Of a DNA stretch of 64,000 bases, positions 1 to 12,900 are shown piece after piece. The stretch is from Trametes villosa (lineage: Eukaryota; Basidiomycota; Agaricomycetes; Polyporales; Polyporaceae), in assembly GCA_002964805.2 (NCBI GenBank), contig PUDQ02000057.1, forward strand, positions 434,001 through 498,000, given 5' to 3'. How positions within the stretch are numbered: position 1 is the stretch's first letter; every line of letters starts with the position of its first letter. The notes beneath the pieces were generated by a model. That model saw nothing but the letters and a program-made list of their open reading frames with translations. It was not told the DNA's origin and made no database searches. Both the position numbers and the translations under genes were made by a program.

Positions 1-341
1 GACTTGAGGACAGGACACCGCCATAAAGCTCAGCCTCCCGAACGGTGCCCAGGCTCGACCGCTTGTCCGTGCTCTGCTCCCCGACTCCGTCAGCATCCAC
101 CCCCGTGCAGCGAAAAGGACAGCCGACCGACCTTGAACGCGTAGTTTTTGAGAGCGTGGGCGACACCAGGCTTAGACTCGAACCGGCTGCCGGCCTTGAC
201 GATGAAGGTGACAGCGGAGGTCGCCTCGCCGTTGTCCGCCGCGGCGACCTTTACGCCGGCGCTGTCGACGACGGTGGCAAAAGTGCGGGTGCGGGCGATG
301 CGCGACGCAGCGCGCGCGGCCGACGCCCTAGCTGCGAGCAT
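1..341 (-). CDS. QCR2: Ubiquinol-cytochrome c reductase core protein 2, 5' part
   Basis: Core subunit 2 of mitochondrial respiratory complex III, an inactive M16-peptidase-like protein of the inner membrane. Exon 1 (341 down to 132) gives an Arg/Ala-rich mitochondrial presequence (MLAARASAARAASRIARTRT) followed by the conserved stretch GVKVAAADNGEAT and GSRFESKPGVAHALKNYAFK. A donor GT follows at 131-130. After an AG at 75-74 the frame resumes with STDKRSSLGTVREAELYGG, which matches the QCR2 signature in order. The gene runs off the left edge of the window, so only about 95 residues are visible. Family assignment rests on recognising these motifs; the rest of the protein cannot be seen here. 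Confidence 0.88.
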
Positions 342-1054
342 TTAGAGAATTAAGAGGGTAGATGAAGCGACGTCGTCGTGGTCGTGGTCCGTGTCCGAGT
401 CCGTTGCGTCGACCGCCCTGCACACTAGACGCCCGTCCTTCGTTCCGGCTCGTGCCGAGCGCGGGCCAATAAGCGCTGCTCTATTGGGTGTAGCACCGCG
501 TTAAGGAATCGTACTGAGATAGTTCTAACTACCAGTTCAAGACCCGGAGCATTTTAATAGCTGGAGTCAGTAACATCCGTGAAGGGCGGGATTGATTGCC
601 TTATAGAAGGGCACAAGTAGGTTATAAAGGGTGTTACAAGGAGTGCGAAAGTACAGTACTATATCGGCACTCGGGGGATCCGCAGATCTTCCTCCACATC
701 TTCTACCCAAGAATCTGAGAGCATGAGGTATATGTCAGCACGGTACTTACCACACCCCGCTGGGTTTCTCAGTGAATGATGCAGTGTTTTTGTTTGCCCA
801 ACGAAAACTGCGACTCAACCGCATCTCGGGCCGTGCATCTTTGGGCATAGGGCATATATTCATAAATCATAAAGGAGGCATACATGGGCATACTAGACAA
901 CTACGAAAGCACAAGAAAACGATTGCGGGGTTTTCGACGACGGCGAAGACGACTACAAAAGCAGGGAGAGCATATATCAGAAAGAACGGCGAGAACGGGA
1001 GAGCATGGAGAGGACGACGACAAGAAAGCTAAAAGTACAAAAACAACAAACCAT
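342..1054. other. Intergenic: QCR2 promoter side / methyltransferase 3' side
   Basis: About 0.7 kb between two minus-strand genes. It must hold the QCR2 upstream region and the methyltransferase 3' end. The 880-1040 stretch is purine-rich on the plus strand. Open frames through it show biased composition and no recognisable domain. I see no RNA gene or repeat. Confidence 0.5.
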
Positions 1055-2338
1055 TCACAGACGCCGGGCGTGGACGGTGTAGAAGGTGGCGACCATCCCG
1101 GGGACGCTCCAGATCTCGTGGACGTACTCCTCGACGAGCGCCGCGGCGTACCTCGCGTACGGGCCCTCCGCGAGGAGCGTGTACATCGAGCGCGCGTACA
1201 CCACCATCAGCCCGCGGAGCTCCCGCCCGATCTCCTTCCTGTCGTGGTCGTGCGGCCAGTCGCCGATGGGGACGCGGTGCGCGTGCGTCACGACGTGCGA
1301 GAACCGCCGGGAGTCGACGAGGTACTGCGGGATGTGCGGCGCCGCGCACTCGATGCCGCGGCGCACGCGCAGGGTCTCGCGCACGGCGTCGAAGAAGGCA
1401 CACGCACGCGGGGCGCGGAGCCGCACGTCGCTGCCGTCGTCCATCGCGGGGCTGCGCCCCCACTCGCAGGAGACGAACAGGCCGCCGCGCCGGAGCACGC
1501 GGGCGACCTCCTGCAGGAGCGCGCGGTAGTCCCGGACCTGCGGGGGCGGAGGGCGGGTTTGAGCGGACGCCCGGGCGTGCGGGGAAATAGACTCACCGCC
1601 ATGGTGATTGAGCGCGCGTGGACCATGTCGATGGTGCCGGCCGCGTACCGGAGCGGCGTCATGATGTCGTGCATCTCGAATATGACGTTAGGGGGCGGGT
1701 ACCGCGTCGCGATAGGTACTGTGCGCGAGTGAGCCCAGGCCGGTTCATTTCGCGAGAAGGAAGGGCGAGCGGGAGGCGTACCGATGTCGACGCCGTAAAA
1801 CCTTACGTGCGGGAACTCGCGTGCCATATCGAGCACCCTGTATTGCATTAATAGGTCATCAGAAGGAGCATACAAATCACAAAGGAATCACGGACCATTG
1901 ACCAGTGCCCGTTCCGAGATCCACGACGCGCCGTTGCTCGCCAGGAGCAAGGGCGAGCAGCTCGCGCACAGGCCCGACGGAGGCGTCTCCGATGAGCCGG
2001 CGCACGAGCGCGTTTAGCCCGTTTTGTCTCTGAACGATTCCAGCATCAGTGGGGGCCCTGGGCGCGAAACGGAGACGCAGCGCGCGGGAGGGAGCACTCA
2101 CTTGCTGCTCTTCCGTATCCACGGGCAAGGGATACGGGCAGCCACCATGAGAATGGAAGAGTCTGCCGCCCCGCTCCTGGAAGTATCCAGGAATCTCGTT
2201 GGGGGCTATTTCGACGACGTCCTCGGACGTGTCCGAGCTTGTGCCGTCGTCGTCAGAGTGGTCGGTGCTGGGGTCGTTGGCGTCCATGTCGCGTCGATCT
2301 CTGTCGCCGTAAGGGTGGCGGTGGTACACGACGGCCAT
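1055..2338 (-). CDS. Class I SAM-dependent methyltransferase (TAM/LaeA-like fold)
   Basis: Putative small-molecule methyltransferase; substrate unknown. Five exons fit GT-AG rules: 2338-2102, 2029-1896, 1837-1782, 1718-1597 and 1537-1055. They sum to 1032 bases, giving 343 aa with an exact frame. An acidic Ser/Asp-rich N-terminus (about 60 residues) is followed by motif I VVDLGTGTGQW at about residue 120. Next come LDMAREFPHVRFYGVDI (motif II acidic loop), then FEMHDIMTPLRYAAGTIDMVHARSITMA, and VARVLRRGGLFVSCEWG (the post-motif helix). This order is that of the abundant Agaricomycete methyltransferases related to LaeA. I chose the start MAVVYHRHPYGD at 2338 because upstream codons look like non-coding leader. 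No signal peptide or membrane segment is visible, so it is probably cytosolic or nuclear. Confidence 0.85.
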
Positions 2339-4077
2339 GGGCGGGAGGAATGAGAGCGTAAGAGAAGAGCGCAAAAAAGAGTCGAGGTGGTGATCCGTGA
2401 GACTGCACCATATAACCCCCAATCATAACTCCGACACCACGCCAACAGCGACGCTAACTCAGCGGCGGAGTGTCAGAACGGGAATTACAATTGCGAGGCG
2501 ACTCGCGCGGCGGGGTGTCGTGCGGGGCGCGGGAGCCCCGTTGACGAGACGAGACGCGCGAGGAGAGACGGTTCGGATCGACGAGGCGCAGAACGCATAC
2601 GTACCGTGCGGGTTCGACGCGCCGGGGACCTGTGAACTGGACTTGCGCGGGCAATGCGGGCTGTGACAGTGACTTGCGGTGGACGGAGCAGGATAAACGG
2701 GCACACGGCGCCTTTCGGAGCGTCGACGGAGTAAGAGCTCAGATACTTACACCCTAGAAGATCAGATGGTTCGTCCTGCTCGATCGCGAGGGATGCCGCC
2801 ACCACGCGCGCGGAAGCAAATGACACGCTGACGCATGCACGCTGCGTTATGCCCAGACGGTGCGCGTGGAACCACGCTAGACTGATCTTGAAGCGGACTG
2901 GCGGGGCCTGTGCCGCGTGCCGGGGCCCCGCCAGTGCTATCGACGGGCCATCGCAGTGCGCGATGGCAATGGGAGCCATGCATGCCTGCTGCGCGGCGGC
3001 GCGCCATGCAATATCTGGCATATCGATCCCGACGCCTCTTGGCCTGCGGGTGCGTTTCGCGGAAGAAGGAACGTCAGCTGTACGTACGCCTAACGGTCGG
3101 CCGTGCGGAGAGCGTAACTCGAACTCCGCCTGTAATTCCTCTGGCCAGCTCCGAACCCATGCGTCCATCACCTCCCCCAGTCCCCTCGAATCAGCTGGGC
3201 CGATCTGGGCACAGGGGCATCATGAGCCAATCAGGTGGGGCGTTCCCAGCAAAATGCCAGGCAACATGCTGTCAGTGATGCACCAGCGGTGGGCGCGTAT
3301 GGTGCCATATATGTGCGGCGAAGTAGCGCGCACGCGGCGTCCTTGAGGAAAGTGTGCGCACCAGGTCAGGGACATGTTCACAGGTACCGAGTACACCTGC
3401 CGGGGGACCCCACATGCCGACTCGCGCAGCTGCAACACCTGAGAGCTCCAGACTCCCCCAGTTGCGGGGTGGGGACACGTGGGGTATTCAGTCCGGATGC
3501 CTTGCAGCACCGAACTAGCGTAGGAACGACGCTCTTCATTGGTTGCTTCCGCGTGCACGACCTGGAAGGACAAAAAGTTACGTATGTCATAGCGTGAACC
3601 ACCTCCGACAGACTAGAAGTTGGGTGTCGGGGATTGCTCGCGTCCTATTGGCGCACCATAAATGCCAAGATCCCGGACGTTTTTGTTACTCACATGGAAC
3701 AATGTGCAGCCAATATACGAGTTATGCTGAGAGGATCATACCCGCGAACCCTTCTTGGACGTCCCTTCTGGGCACGTAGCGAAAGGATGCTCGCTGAACG
3801 GGCCAAGGGTCTCTCGACTATGTGTCCGAGTTGTCATGGTTCTGCACCGTCAGGATACTGTCGCAAAGCCTGACGAGTTTGAAAGTCGGTTTGTCGTGGT
3901 GGGAAGAGAACATGTGTCTGTCCGACTTTCGTGGACTCGGATGTGCCGGGAGGTTTGGCGGTAATTGCCAAAAGCGGCACTATTCGGGCGGCTAGTCTCT
4001 CCGCCGCGATTGCGGTGCCGGTTTGACCACCACCACCACCACGCGCGAATCCAACCAGCATATAGCCACGTCTGAAC
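2339..4077. other. Intergenic, no supported gene
   Basis: About 1.7 kb between the divergently transcribed methyltransferase (minus) and polymerase lambda (plus). Several GC-rich open frames of 100-230 codons cross it on both strands. None shows a domain, sensible composition or splice pattern. A 12-bp perfect inverted repeat with a 15-base loop lies at 2897-2935. Confidence 0.45.
2897..2935. repeat. Short perfect inverted repeat (hairpin)
   Basis: Arms 2897-2908 (ACTGGCGGGGCC) and 2924-2935 (its exact reverse complement) are separated by 15 bases. It sits in the intergenic region between the methyltransferase and polymerase lambda. Role unknown. Confidence 0.5.
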
Positions 4078-7000
4078 ATGGCAGATGGACACACCATGTT
4101 TGAGCTCGACTTATTCTTCGCCGAACAGCAAAGAATAATGAACCAGCCTTCGGAAGACATGTCTGACTATCTGATGCGGAGGCAAAGAAGAAGGTACGAA
4201 ACCTTTGATTGGCCCCTCGGGAGAACGCGCAGTCTCCCGTCCTGTTCATTGCATGGCGTCATCATTCTCAGTTGAAACATATGCTGACGCTGTCAATTTA
4301 GTAGAACGAGCGGGAGTCACAGTTTTGATACCCATATCATCGGAGACGATAATGCCTCCGAGCCACATTCGCCTGTCGAGGAAAGCACAAGTCATGGACG
4401 CACTACCTCCGCCTCGCAAATCGCCGACTCAACAGTGTGCCGCAAGGAACCTTCTGATACGCATCGTCGATATGTTGAAACATCGAGAGGGCGTGAATCA
4501 TCGCCGGTCGAATGCCTATCTGTCAGTCGGGCTTCAGCATCGCCTGTCGCCAACAGCCCACCAGTTCCTGGTAGCAAGCGGCTGAGCGAAGAACCCGACC
4601 CCAATCCGCGGGCATTAAAGAAGCCCAGGAACGGAGGCGAGGGCTTCATTGCAGCCGCTCACACCGCTTCCGGGGAACCCAGTACTCCTGACATACCGAA
4701 GCGCGCAAGGTAAGCACTCCAGTTAGCTCATACAGCTGTCGGCTGGATTGCCGCTGATGAACCACTGGGTGGATAGGTCAAAGCGATTGACATCATCACC
4801 ACCCCTTCGCCTTTCCGAAGTTGCTGGTTCTGGTGCGATCTCCCCGGACGACCACGCCCCGGCAGGCGTTCAGGGGGTCACGCTCGACACGAGGCTTCCG
4901 CACTCCTCCGCGGACCATCCAGCTTCCAGCGAACTGTTCGAACACGCCAGCGGGGCATGCCATAACTCCAAGTCCCCGGCGCCTCACTCGCCAGAACAGG
5001 AGCCTGTCAATCGTACCCCTGGGCTGCCTGCGCCACATCAACGCAATGCCGTGCGCTACGAGCCCGAGCAGCCCGCATCTATGGAGAAACCGGCGTTCAT
5101 AGCTCCTCCTGCGCCGGCTTCCCGCCGCCGCTCGACGCTCGCGGATTGCAGCGACATCACCAGCCCCCCAAACTCCGCCCCTGTCGCCGCGACGCCCAGC
5201 ACGTTGCTCGAGAAGGGGTCCGCTTCGGCGGCCGCTCCGAGGGCAGCGAGGAATACGTCGAAGCGCGAGCCCCCGAAGCCCGTGAAGGGGAAGGGAAGGA
5301 AGAAGAAGGAGCTCATCACCCCGCTCGAGTACGCCCGGAAGCTGCAGGCGCGGTTCTCCGTGCAGGCGGCGGGCAGGAGGAAGCACGCGGATAAACCGTT
5401 CCTACAAGGCAAACGCATATTCTATCACGGCGGCGATCTCAATTACGCCGGGGCGCAGACGCGCAACAGGATGGAAATCGTGCGTCCGCGGGCGACCGCC
5501 TGAAACTCAAACGTCTTCCGTGCTGACGGCCCCGTCCAGATCACGCGGCACGGCGGGACGCTTGTGCCCAAGTACGAGCCGACCGAAATAACGCACATCG
5601 TCACCGACGCGGACGAGCGCGTCTTCCTGCGCGCCGTAGGGCTCAAGAAGCTCGCTGACATCCCGCAGCACATCCCCACCGTCAAATGGAGCTGGGTGCT
5701 TTCCGGATTCGACCGCGCTCCTGTCAGGCGGCTCGCCGACGGCTCAGGCAAGGGGAAGGCGCCGGAGAAGGCTGCCGGACAGGACCCGGGCAATGACGAC
5801 CTGGGCGAGTTCGAGTACCCCATGGACCACGAATTCCAGCACGCCTCCTTCCGGGCGCGCATCGACGCGGGGCGGACTCCCTGGGGAGAGGCGGCGCGCT
5901 TGAAAGCCGAGCGGACGGCCCCGAACAAGGCGTCCGCGGACACCGTCCAGCGTCGGGTCGGTGTAGCCCGGGGCGCAGGCGTGGCCGAGCAGAGTCACAA
6001 TGCGGACGATATTAGCAACATCTCGTGCGTTTCAGCCGCTCGGTGCTCGTGCGTGCGTTCTGGCAGATGCATGACTGACGCCCATTCCCAGCGACTTCAC
6101 ACAGGACATCGAGCCCCCGGCGCGTGATGCTGCGACGATCCTCCCCCGCGAGGGGCTCCCCTCACCGCCTTCCTCCCCGGGTCGCCCCCGCGCAGGCCCC
6201 GCGGGCGGGAAGGCCCTCGAGCCCTCGACACGGGCTACACACGCTGCCCAGCCCTCTTCGCGGAACCCGGCCGCGAATGAGCGCGCTTCGGGCAGTGGCG
6301 AGCCTGCGAAGCGGGCGCCGCCCACGACGGCGGACCCGCTGGCCGAATTCTATGCGTCCGCGCGGGCCGAGCGGGAGGCAGAAGTGAGTAGAGTTGGCAC
6401 GCTCGAGGTTTGGCCGCGGCGGGTGACGTGGCAGCGGTCAGATGTTCCAGGACGCGGGCCCGGGAAGGGCAGGACCGAGGCAAGCACCGCCGGGGGACGC
6501 CCCGAAGCCTGGCCGCCGCGAGGTCGTGAAGAAGGGGGTGCGTGTTTGCGTCCTGCCTCTCCATTCCCCGGAGGGCGCCTCTGCTTAGCCCCCTTCTCCG
6601 TTTACAGTTCCTTTGCGATGACAAGGGCGGGCGTGGAATGCTGGAGGCGTGTCCGAACCAGCATGTCATTGACAAGGTGCGTGAGCGATCTCTGCTATTG
6701 TCTGGGACCTGTTGTGCTAACTTGACTGACAGCTGCAAGAGCTGAAGGCACTCCATCAAGTCAAGCCGTCGAAGGACGATGAGTGGCGGGTGCTGGGCTA
6801 CAACAAAGGTGCGCCCGCCATCTGTCCTCGCCTGGCCCCGCTACGGCGCCCGGCCCTACCTCCTGACACGCGAACCTCGCAGCCATCTCCGCGCTGCGCA
6901 AGCACCCCACCAGGATCAAGAGCTACGATGAGGCAGTGGCCATCCGGGGGGTTGGCGAGAAGACGGCGCAGAAGGTGCGGGAGCTGACTGCCCGGTGCAT

Positions 7001-8484
7001 GAGGCGTGTGCGCCGCTCTGACTGCGCGTGCCGTAGATTATGGAAATCATCGAGACGGGCGGCCTCCGGCGCATCGAGCATGAGCGCACGGAGGACGTTG
7101 CGGCCGTGCAGGCGTTCCTTGGCATATATGGCGTTGGTGAGTCGTGCTTGCCTCTCGCCCAGAATTGTGTGCTCAATAGGTGATTTGGGCGTTCTCGCTA
7201 ACGCTTCGCAAATCGTAGGGACCAGCACTGCTCTCAAGTGGTACAACAGCGGGTGTCGGACCTTGGAAGATGTCGCTGCGCGCAAGGGCGGTATCAAGCT
7301 GACGACGGAGCAAGAGATCGGCTTGAAGTACTACGAAGGTGCGCGTCAGCTGTCGCAAAAATCCTCAACCCCAAGGGAGCTTGCCAACCTTTTCCCTACC
7401 TTGCGCGATACGTAGATATCAACACACGGATCCCGAGGGCGGAGGTCGCAGAAATTTACGAGAAGGTCAAGGCTGCAGGTGCGTGGTGTATCCCCACCAA
7501 TCAAGAATCCCCGTCGTCTCATTCCTACCCATTTCCCCCGTCGACATAGCCCTCAAGATCGACCCTCTGTTGTTTATCGAAGTCATGGGCAGTTACCGAC
7601 GGTACGCCGCCGCTGTCACTTCCCGCATCTGCGACTGGTTGGAGCTGAACGCGGTGCAGCGGCAAACCTGATTGTGGCGACATCGACGTCCTGATCACTC
7701 GCCCTACTGAGGACGGGAAAACGCACCAAGGTACGTCCTCCCTTCGACTTTCTATATGAGCTTCCAGGATGTGAAAGCTAACATACGTATTCTAGGTGTA
7801 CTCCGTCGATTACTCGCGCAACTCCATCGCCAGGGGATCCTCACCGAAGACTTGTGCCTCCCTGAGGATTTCGACGATCTGGAGCTTGTTTATCGCGGTT
7901 TGTGCAGGAAGGACTCGAGCGGTCTGAGACGGCGAATAGGTACGTTCTCAAACATCCTCCGCTTAGTGGCAGTGAAGTTCAACGACGTGCTTTTTGTCAG
8001 ACTTTCTCACCGTACCTTGGAAGTCAAGAGGAGCTGCGATGCTCTACTACACTGGTGACGACATCGTGAGACCGTCCTCACCCTCCGCACGTCATGGTGC
8101 TCATACAACAGCTGCGCCCCGTAGTTCAACCGTTCGCTGCGCTTGAAGGCGAACAAGATGGGATACTCCCTTAACCAGCGCGGGCTGTACGCGGGAGTCA
8201 TTCGTAACCCAAGCGACAAGCGGCAGAGACTACATGACGGTAAGTGATTCATACCAGGATTCCGGAATACAGTACAGCCCTCCTCTCGAAGCTGCCCGCG
8301 CGATCATCACGGGTGGATGAGCTAACGCCATCCGCTGGGCAGGTCACATTGTCGCGTCGGAGACCGAGGAAGAGATCTTGAGTATATTAGGTACGTATGT
8401 ACCGCGCCAGATTTGTGGATCGCCCGTTGATCGTGTGCCGCAGGTGTTCCGTGGCAAGAGCCGCACGAACGCGTCCGTGGGTGA
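4078..8484 (+). CDS. POLL: DNA polymerase lambda-type family X polymerase with BRCT domain
   Basis: Nuclear gap-filling polymerase of base-excision repair and non-homologous end joining. Nineteen exons can be chained (4078-4193, 4323-4709, 4777-5479, 5540-5956, 6105-6383, 6451-6537, 6608-6676, 6733-6808, 6883-6974, 7037-7136, 7219-7338, 7416-7478, 7550-7601, 7660-7730, 7796-7939, 8001-8065, 8125-8239, 8343-8390, 8444-8484). They total 3045 bases, 1014 aa, in frame. A BRCT domain (KRIFYHGGDLNYAG ... VPTVKWSWVLSGF) lies near residues 380-460. Then come a Ser/Pro linker, the 8-kDa domain with helix-hairpin-helix AIRGVGEKTAQK and GIYGVGTSTALKWYNSG, and the palm GSYRRGKPDCGDIDVLITRP (metal-binding DxD). 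The third Asp is in RRIDFLTVPW, followed by YYTGDDIFNRSLRLKANKMG and the C-terminus LGVPWQEPHERVRG. The N-terminal extension of about 375 residues before BRCT makes it much longer than human Pol lambda (575 aa). The only uncertain splice is the donor of exon 4 (5956 or 5962). Confidence 0.93.
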
Positions 8485-9975
8485 AGGGGTGCGCGGTCCA
8501 CCGATGTCAAGGGGCCAGGCTCCAGCATGTTCCTACCGTGGAGATGTTCTGCACTCCCTTTCCAGCGCGTGTGTCCCAACACGACTGCGCACCTGCGCTG
8601 AATTCACCGGAATCTCGATGCTCTGCCCCGAGTGGGAGCCATCCAGGATTACCTGCGAGCGGCGCGCCGTGTCTGCGCAGGCTAGAATGCGCGAGCGGAA
8701 CCGTTTCTCGCAGCGCGCGGGGAGCGCGGGAGTGGGTAAGGTTGGCGTATGCGGCCGCTCCCACAGCGTGAGTTTCCGGGAGGGAGGTGCGTGAACCTTC
8801 GCACCACGCGAGGGGCGCACCGTGCATGCCGCGTTTGGGCTGACGATGTGCGCTGATCTCTGCGCTCAGGCACGTCATACGGTGCGTCGACATCCTCGGC
8901 ATCCTCGACGCTGCAGGATCCAGGATCCACGAGCACCACGGCGCCGAGGCAGCCTTCTTCGCGTTCTGCGAGTCGGAAACGGACAGCAGCAGGTCTCCGA
9001 GTTCCGGCGCCGACCCGAGTCACCCGAGACCATGGGCTTGGGTCGCTGGTCACGCAGGCCTGAGAATTGGGACCGGGGCTGCCGCGCCGCGTGGACCCCA
9101 CTTCTGGGGCCGCAGGTGACCGCGTTCTTTGCGGCATGAGAGGGCAGGGAAGCCGGGAAGGCGAGGAGCCCCAGACCCCGGGCTCTTTCTGCTGTCTGCC
9201 CTTGCGATTCCCCGAGCTGCGCACGTTCCGTTGGATGCGTGAACACGGCTGGGCGAGTGTGCGGGCGCGAGCCCGGCGCCGGGGACTCGGTGTGGAGGGC
9301 AGGTGCCTGTGGGATCCCCGGGATGGGTACGCACTTCCGGTGGACTGGGTACGCTTTTCTGGGTCTGGGAGGGGTTGTGTTTACGTCACGTAGCTTGTTC
9401 TGCCCTTTCAACGACGCAATCGCTGGGGCAGCACCTTTACGAAAATGCGTTGAATATTACGAGCTGTTTGCGCGCACGTTTGTGGGAGCGCAGAGCGAAA
9501 GACAGCGGACGAGAGAGGGCGGACGTGGGGGGAAGTAATCAGGGAAGGTAAATCTGGATCTAGAGATAAGTTTCTGATCGGCTATATGGGCCGCTATATC
9601 GGGTTGGGCGAGTTCTCACCTCATCGCTCTCGTCGTCCTTACCCTCGCCCTCGCCCGCGTCGTCCCCGCCACCACCACCGTTGACCACGCCGACGCCGAG
9701 ATGGAGGACGAGCAGCACCAGTTCGTGCACGCGAAGCTCCCGGTCCACTCCCAGTACGACCGAGACAGACTGTGAGTGCCATCACCCCCGCGCCGCGCTT
9801 CCCACAACCCACCCAGACCCATGGTTTCGTCCCCCCTGCGTGCGCATTATACTCACCCCCTCCTTCCCCCGTTCCGTCCGACATATATCGCATCGCCCGC
9901 CCGTCGCTCGCTTTCTCTCGCCCGCACCGCCCGTCTGTCCGCACCGACCGCTCGACGCGCACGCTCGACACCGCC
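8485..9975. other. Intergenic upstream of the velvet gene
   Basis: About 1.5 kb of GC-rich sequence. Open frames up to 180 codons on both strands are Pro/Arg/Gly-rich and look like composition artefacts. Near 9701 a short ATG frame of 24 codons (MEDEQHQFVHAKLPVHSQYD...) ends at a good donor (ACT|GTGAGTGCC). It could be a 5' leader exon or upstream ORF of the velvet gene. Splicing to the CCCAG near 10000 would also keep the velvet frame. Confidence 0.4.
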
Positions 9976-12900
9976 ATGGCCCGTCCGTACGACCCCAGAG
10001 AGTACGAGTTGACGATGAGGCAGGAGCCCAAGCAGGCTCGCATGTGTGGTGTAGGCGGTAAAGGTCCATTCCTTCAGCACCCTTGCCGCATTCCCTGCTC
10101 ACTCCCTGCCTCGTTGGCCTCCCCTAGCCGACCGCCGACCGATCGACCCGCCGCCAATCGTGCAGCTGCGCGTCCTCGACCCATCCGCGCGTCGCCCACA
10201 GTCGAGTTCCTCTCGTGCCAGCTCCCCAGGTGAGTCTGTGCCCCTCTTAGCACCTATTTTCAACCGTATTCCTCCCCTATCCCGACAATCGCCCTTCCTG
10301 TATGCCCCCTACACGCGCCAACGTCGCTTCCGCGCCCTATCACGCGTTTAGATGCCGTATTCGTTCTCACAGCGCGACCATACTCATAACTCTGATCGAC
10401 AGATTCCTCCGCTCCGCCCTCCGCCCAAAGCTTCCTCCAGAATCCGTACTATTTCATGTTCGCGAGCTTAGCGAAGCCGGATGAAGATGTGGAATTGCAC
10501 TGGTTGAAGGTAAGCCTCTATGCGGTAATTGGGATAGAACCGGCGGTTGCAGCCGCGTTGAGGTCCCGCTGCGACGGTCTCCACCTCTGCGCGGAGGCGT
10601 TCACGGGCCTCAGGGCCTTTGCCCGCCCGAAATCAGCGCATACATGCCGAAATAAAACTTGAGCCGCTGCCTATCCCGGTCAGAAACCAAGTGACGCCCA
10701 GCGGCTACGCGATTCTGTGACCACGGGTCTGGAGGAAGCACTGCTTCAAGGCCGCTTCCATTGAACATCCGCGCGGGCCTAATCCCCAGCCCCTCCGTGT
10801 TAACCGGAAGAGACGCGGACGTTCAAGCGCATGCGCCGTATTCCAGGAGATAGCTCTCTTTGATCGTCAGGGACCGCGAGATCCATCGTCCTTCCACGCT
10901 CTGGCTATGAAGAGATTCGACTGTGGATACTGACGGAACGTCTCGCTTCCAGGATGGCAAGACGCGATGCACCACTGGCTCCGTCGTTTCCTCGCTATAT
11001 CACCTGAAGGACACCGAGAACCAGAACCACGATGCGGGCTTCTTCGTCTTCCCCGACTTGAGCGTCAGGACCGAGGGCAGCTACCGCCTCAAGCTGAGCT
11101 TGTTTGAAGTGGTTGGGTGAGTATCCGGACCAACGCCGTTTGAGCCCGCGCTGACTTTATCAACCGAAGCAATAACGTCTACCATTGCAAGTCGATCTTT
11201 TCGGCTCCGTTCTACGTCTATACCGCGAAGAAATTCCCGGGCATGGAAGGTACGCCTGCCGGTGTTCATGGCAGGGTCTTCATCTAAACCATGTCGTGTG
11301 CAGAGTCGACGCCGCTGTCTTGTTCTCTGGCAGACCAAGGCATCAAAATCCGCATTCGCAAAGACATTCGAGTGCGGAAGAGGCCGGTCCCCGCGCTCGA
11401 TGCGCCGGTCCCCATGCCCATCGGTCCCGTTCCGATCCCCCATGGTGCCTTCGGTCCCGTCCCAGTCCCCCTCGATGACGACGAGGACGATCGCGAGAAG
11501 GAGCGGGAACACGAACGGGAACGTGAGCGTGAGCGGGAACACGACCGCGAGCGTGATCGCGAACGCGAGCGCGAGAGGCGCGAGTCTGCAGGGAGCCTGG
11601 GCGGCCCGAGCGCCGGCGGTAGCATCACCCGCCGGGATAGCATCGAGGGCCGCGGAGTGAAGCGTGCGCGGGGCGAGGACCAGCCCGTGGAGGAGGCAGG
11701 ACCATCCAGTGGGCAGGTCGGCTGGGGCGCGATCGACCCCGCGCTCGGGGCGCCCTCCCATGGGCCGGCGCCCGTCCCGGGCCCGGTGTCTGGCCACCCG
11801 TCCGCGCCCGTGGAACACCCGCACTACGCGTCCTCGGGGCCCGCCGCGCCTGCCGCGTACGACCACCGGTACTCCGCGCCCGCGCCGCAGCCGCCGCCGC
11901 AGTACCACTACGACCCGCACGCGCACTCGGCGGGGCCGTCGCACCACTACGCGCCGCCGCCCGCGCCCCAGCACCACTACCAGCACGTCCCGCCGCCCGC
12001 GCACACGCACCACGCGCCGCCGCCGCCCGCGCCGTACCAGTCGTACGGCGCACAGGCCCCGGCACCCGCCCCGACCCAAGCGCCTGCGCCCACGTCCGCG
12101 CCGGCGCCCGCCCAGAGCTGGGGCCCGCCGCCCCCGCAGACGTACGACCCGTACCCGCACCACCAGCCGCCGCAGCACCAGTCGCACTACCCGCCGCCGC
12201 CGCCTCACCACGGCCACCAGGGCCCCCCTCCGCCGCCGCAGGGGCCGCCAGGGCCGCCGCGGTACGACTATGGGAGCTATGCGCCGCCGCCCGCACAGGC
12301 CCCGCAGCAAGGCAGCTACGGGAACTACTACGAGCATCACCCGCACCCGCAGCACCACACCGCGGCCCCGCCCCCGCCTCCGCCGTCGCATGGCCACCAT
12401 GCCGTGCACCCGAGCCACCACCCGGGCTACGCACAGCAGCCGCCTTCGCCCCCGCCTGCGCCCACGCCGCAGCAGCCGTACGCGAGCGAGTACGCCAGTC
12501 CAGCGCCAGGCGCAGGGGCGTCGGGCAGCGTAGGCGGGTACGCGCGCGCGTACGCCCCGCCCATGCCTCCACAGTACTCGCCATACGCGAGCAGCCCCGC
12601 GTCGCAGCCGCCGCCCCCACAGGCGCAGCCCGCGCGCTCGCACTCGCACCACAGCGCGCACTCCGCGCACGGGCACGCGCCGGGGGCGCCCGCGCCCGGC
12701 GGGCACTCGCACTACCAGCTCAGCACGCCGCCGCACCCGCACCAGTCGCAGGGGTACAGCGGGTACCCGCCGCCGCCCGCCTCGGGTCCGGGCGCGGGCG
12801 CAGGGCAGAGCGCGGAGGGCTCGTGGGGCGCGTATGGCGGGCCGCCGCCCCCGCCTGGGGCGCCCGCGCCGTATGCGGAATATGCGGGGTATGCGGCGCC

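Noticed and set aside
884..1732. 282-codon plus-strand open frame
   Set aside because: Antisense to the methyltransferase, whose five-exon model closes in frame and has family motifs.
2485..3171. 228-codon minus-strand open frame
   Set aside because: No domain, irregular composition, interrupted by the hairpin region, overlapped by equally long plus-strand frames.
8682..9411. Two overlapping minus-strand frames of about 180 codons
   Set aside because: Pro/Arg/Gly-rich with no recognisable motif; typical of GC-rich intergenic DNA.
11625..12620. Other long frames over the velvet tail on both strands
   Set aside because: Composition artefacts of the Pro/His/Tyr-coding repeats.
11081..12742. 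553-codon open frame antisense to the velvet gene
   Set aside because: Arg/Val-rich shadow of the GC-rich repeat-coding exon; no start context, domain or splice pattern.
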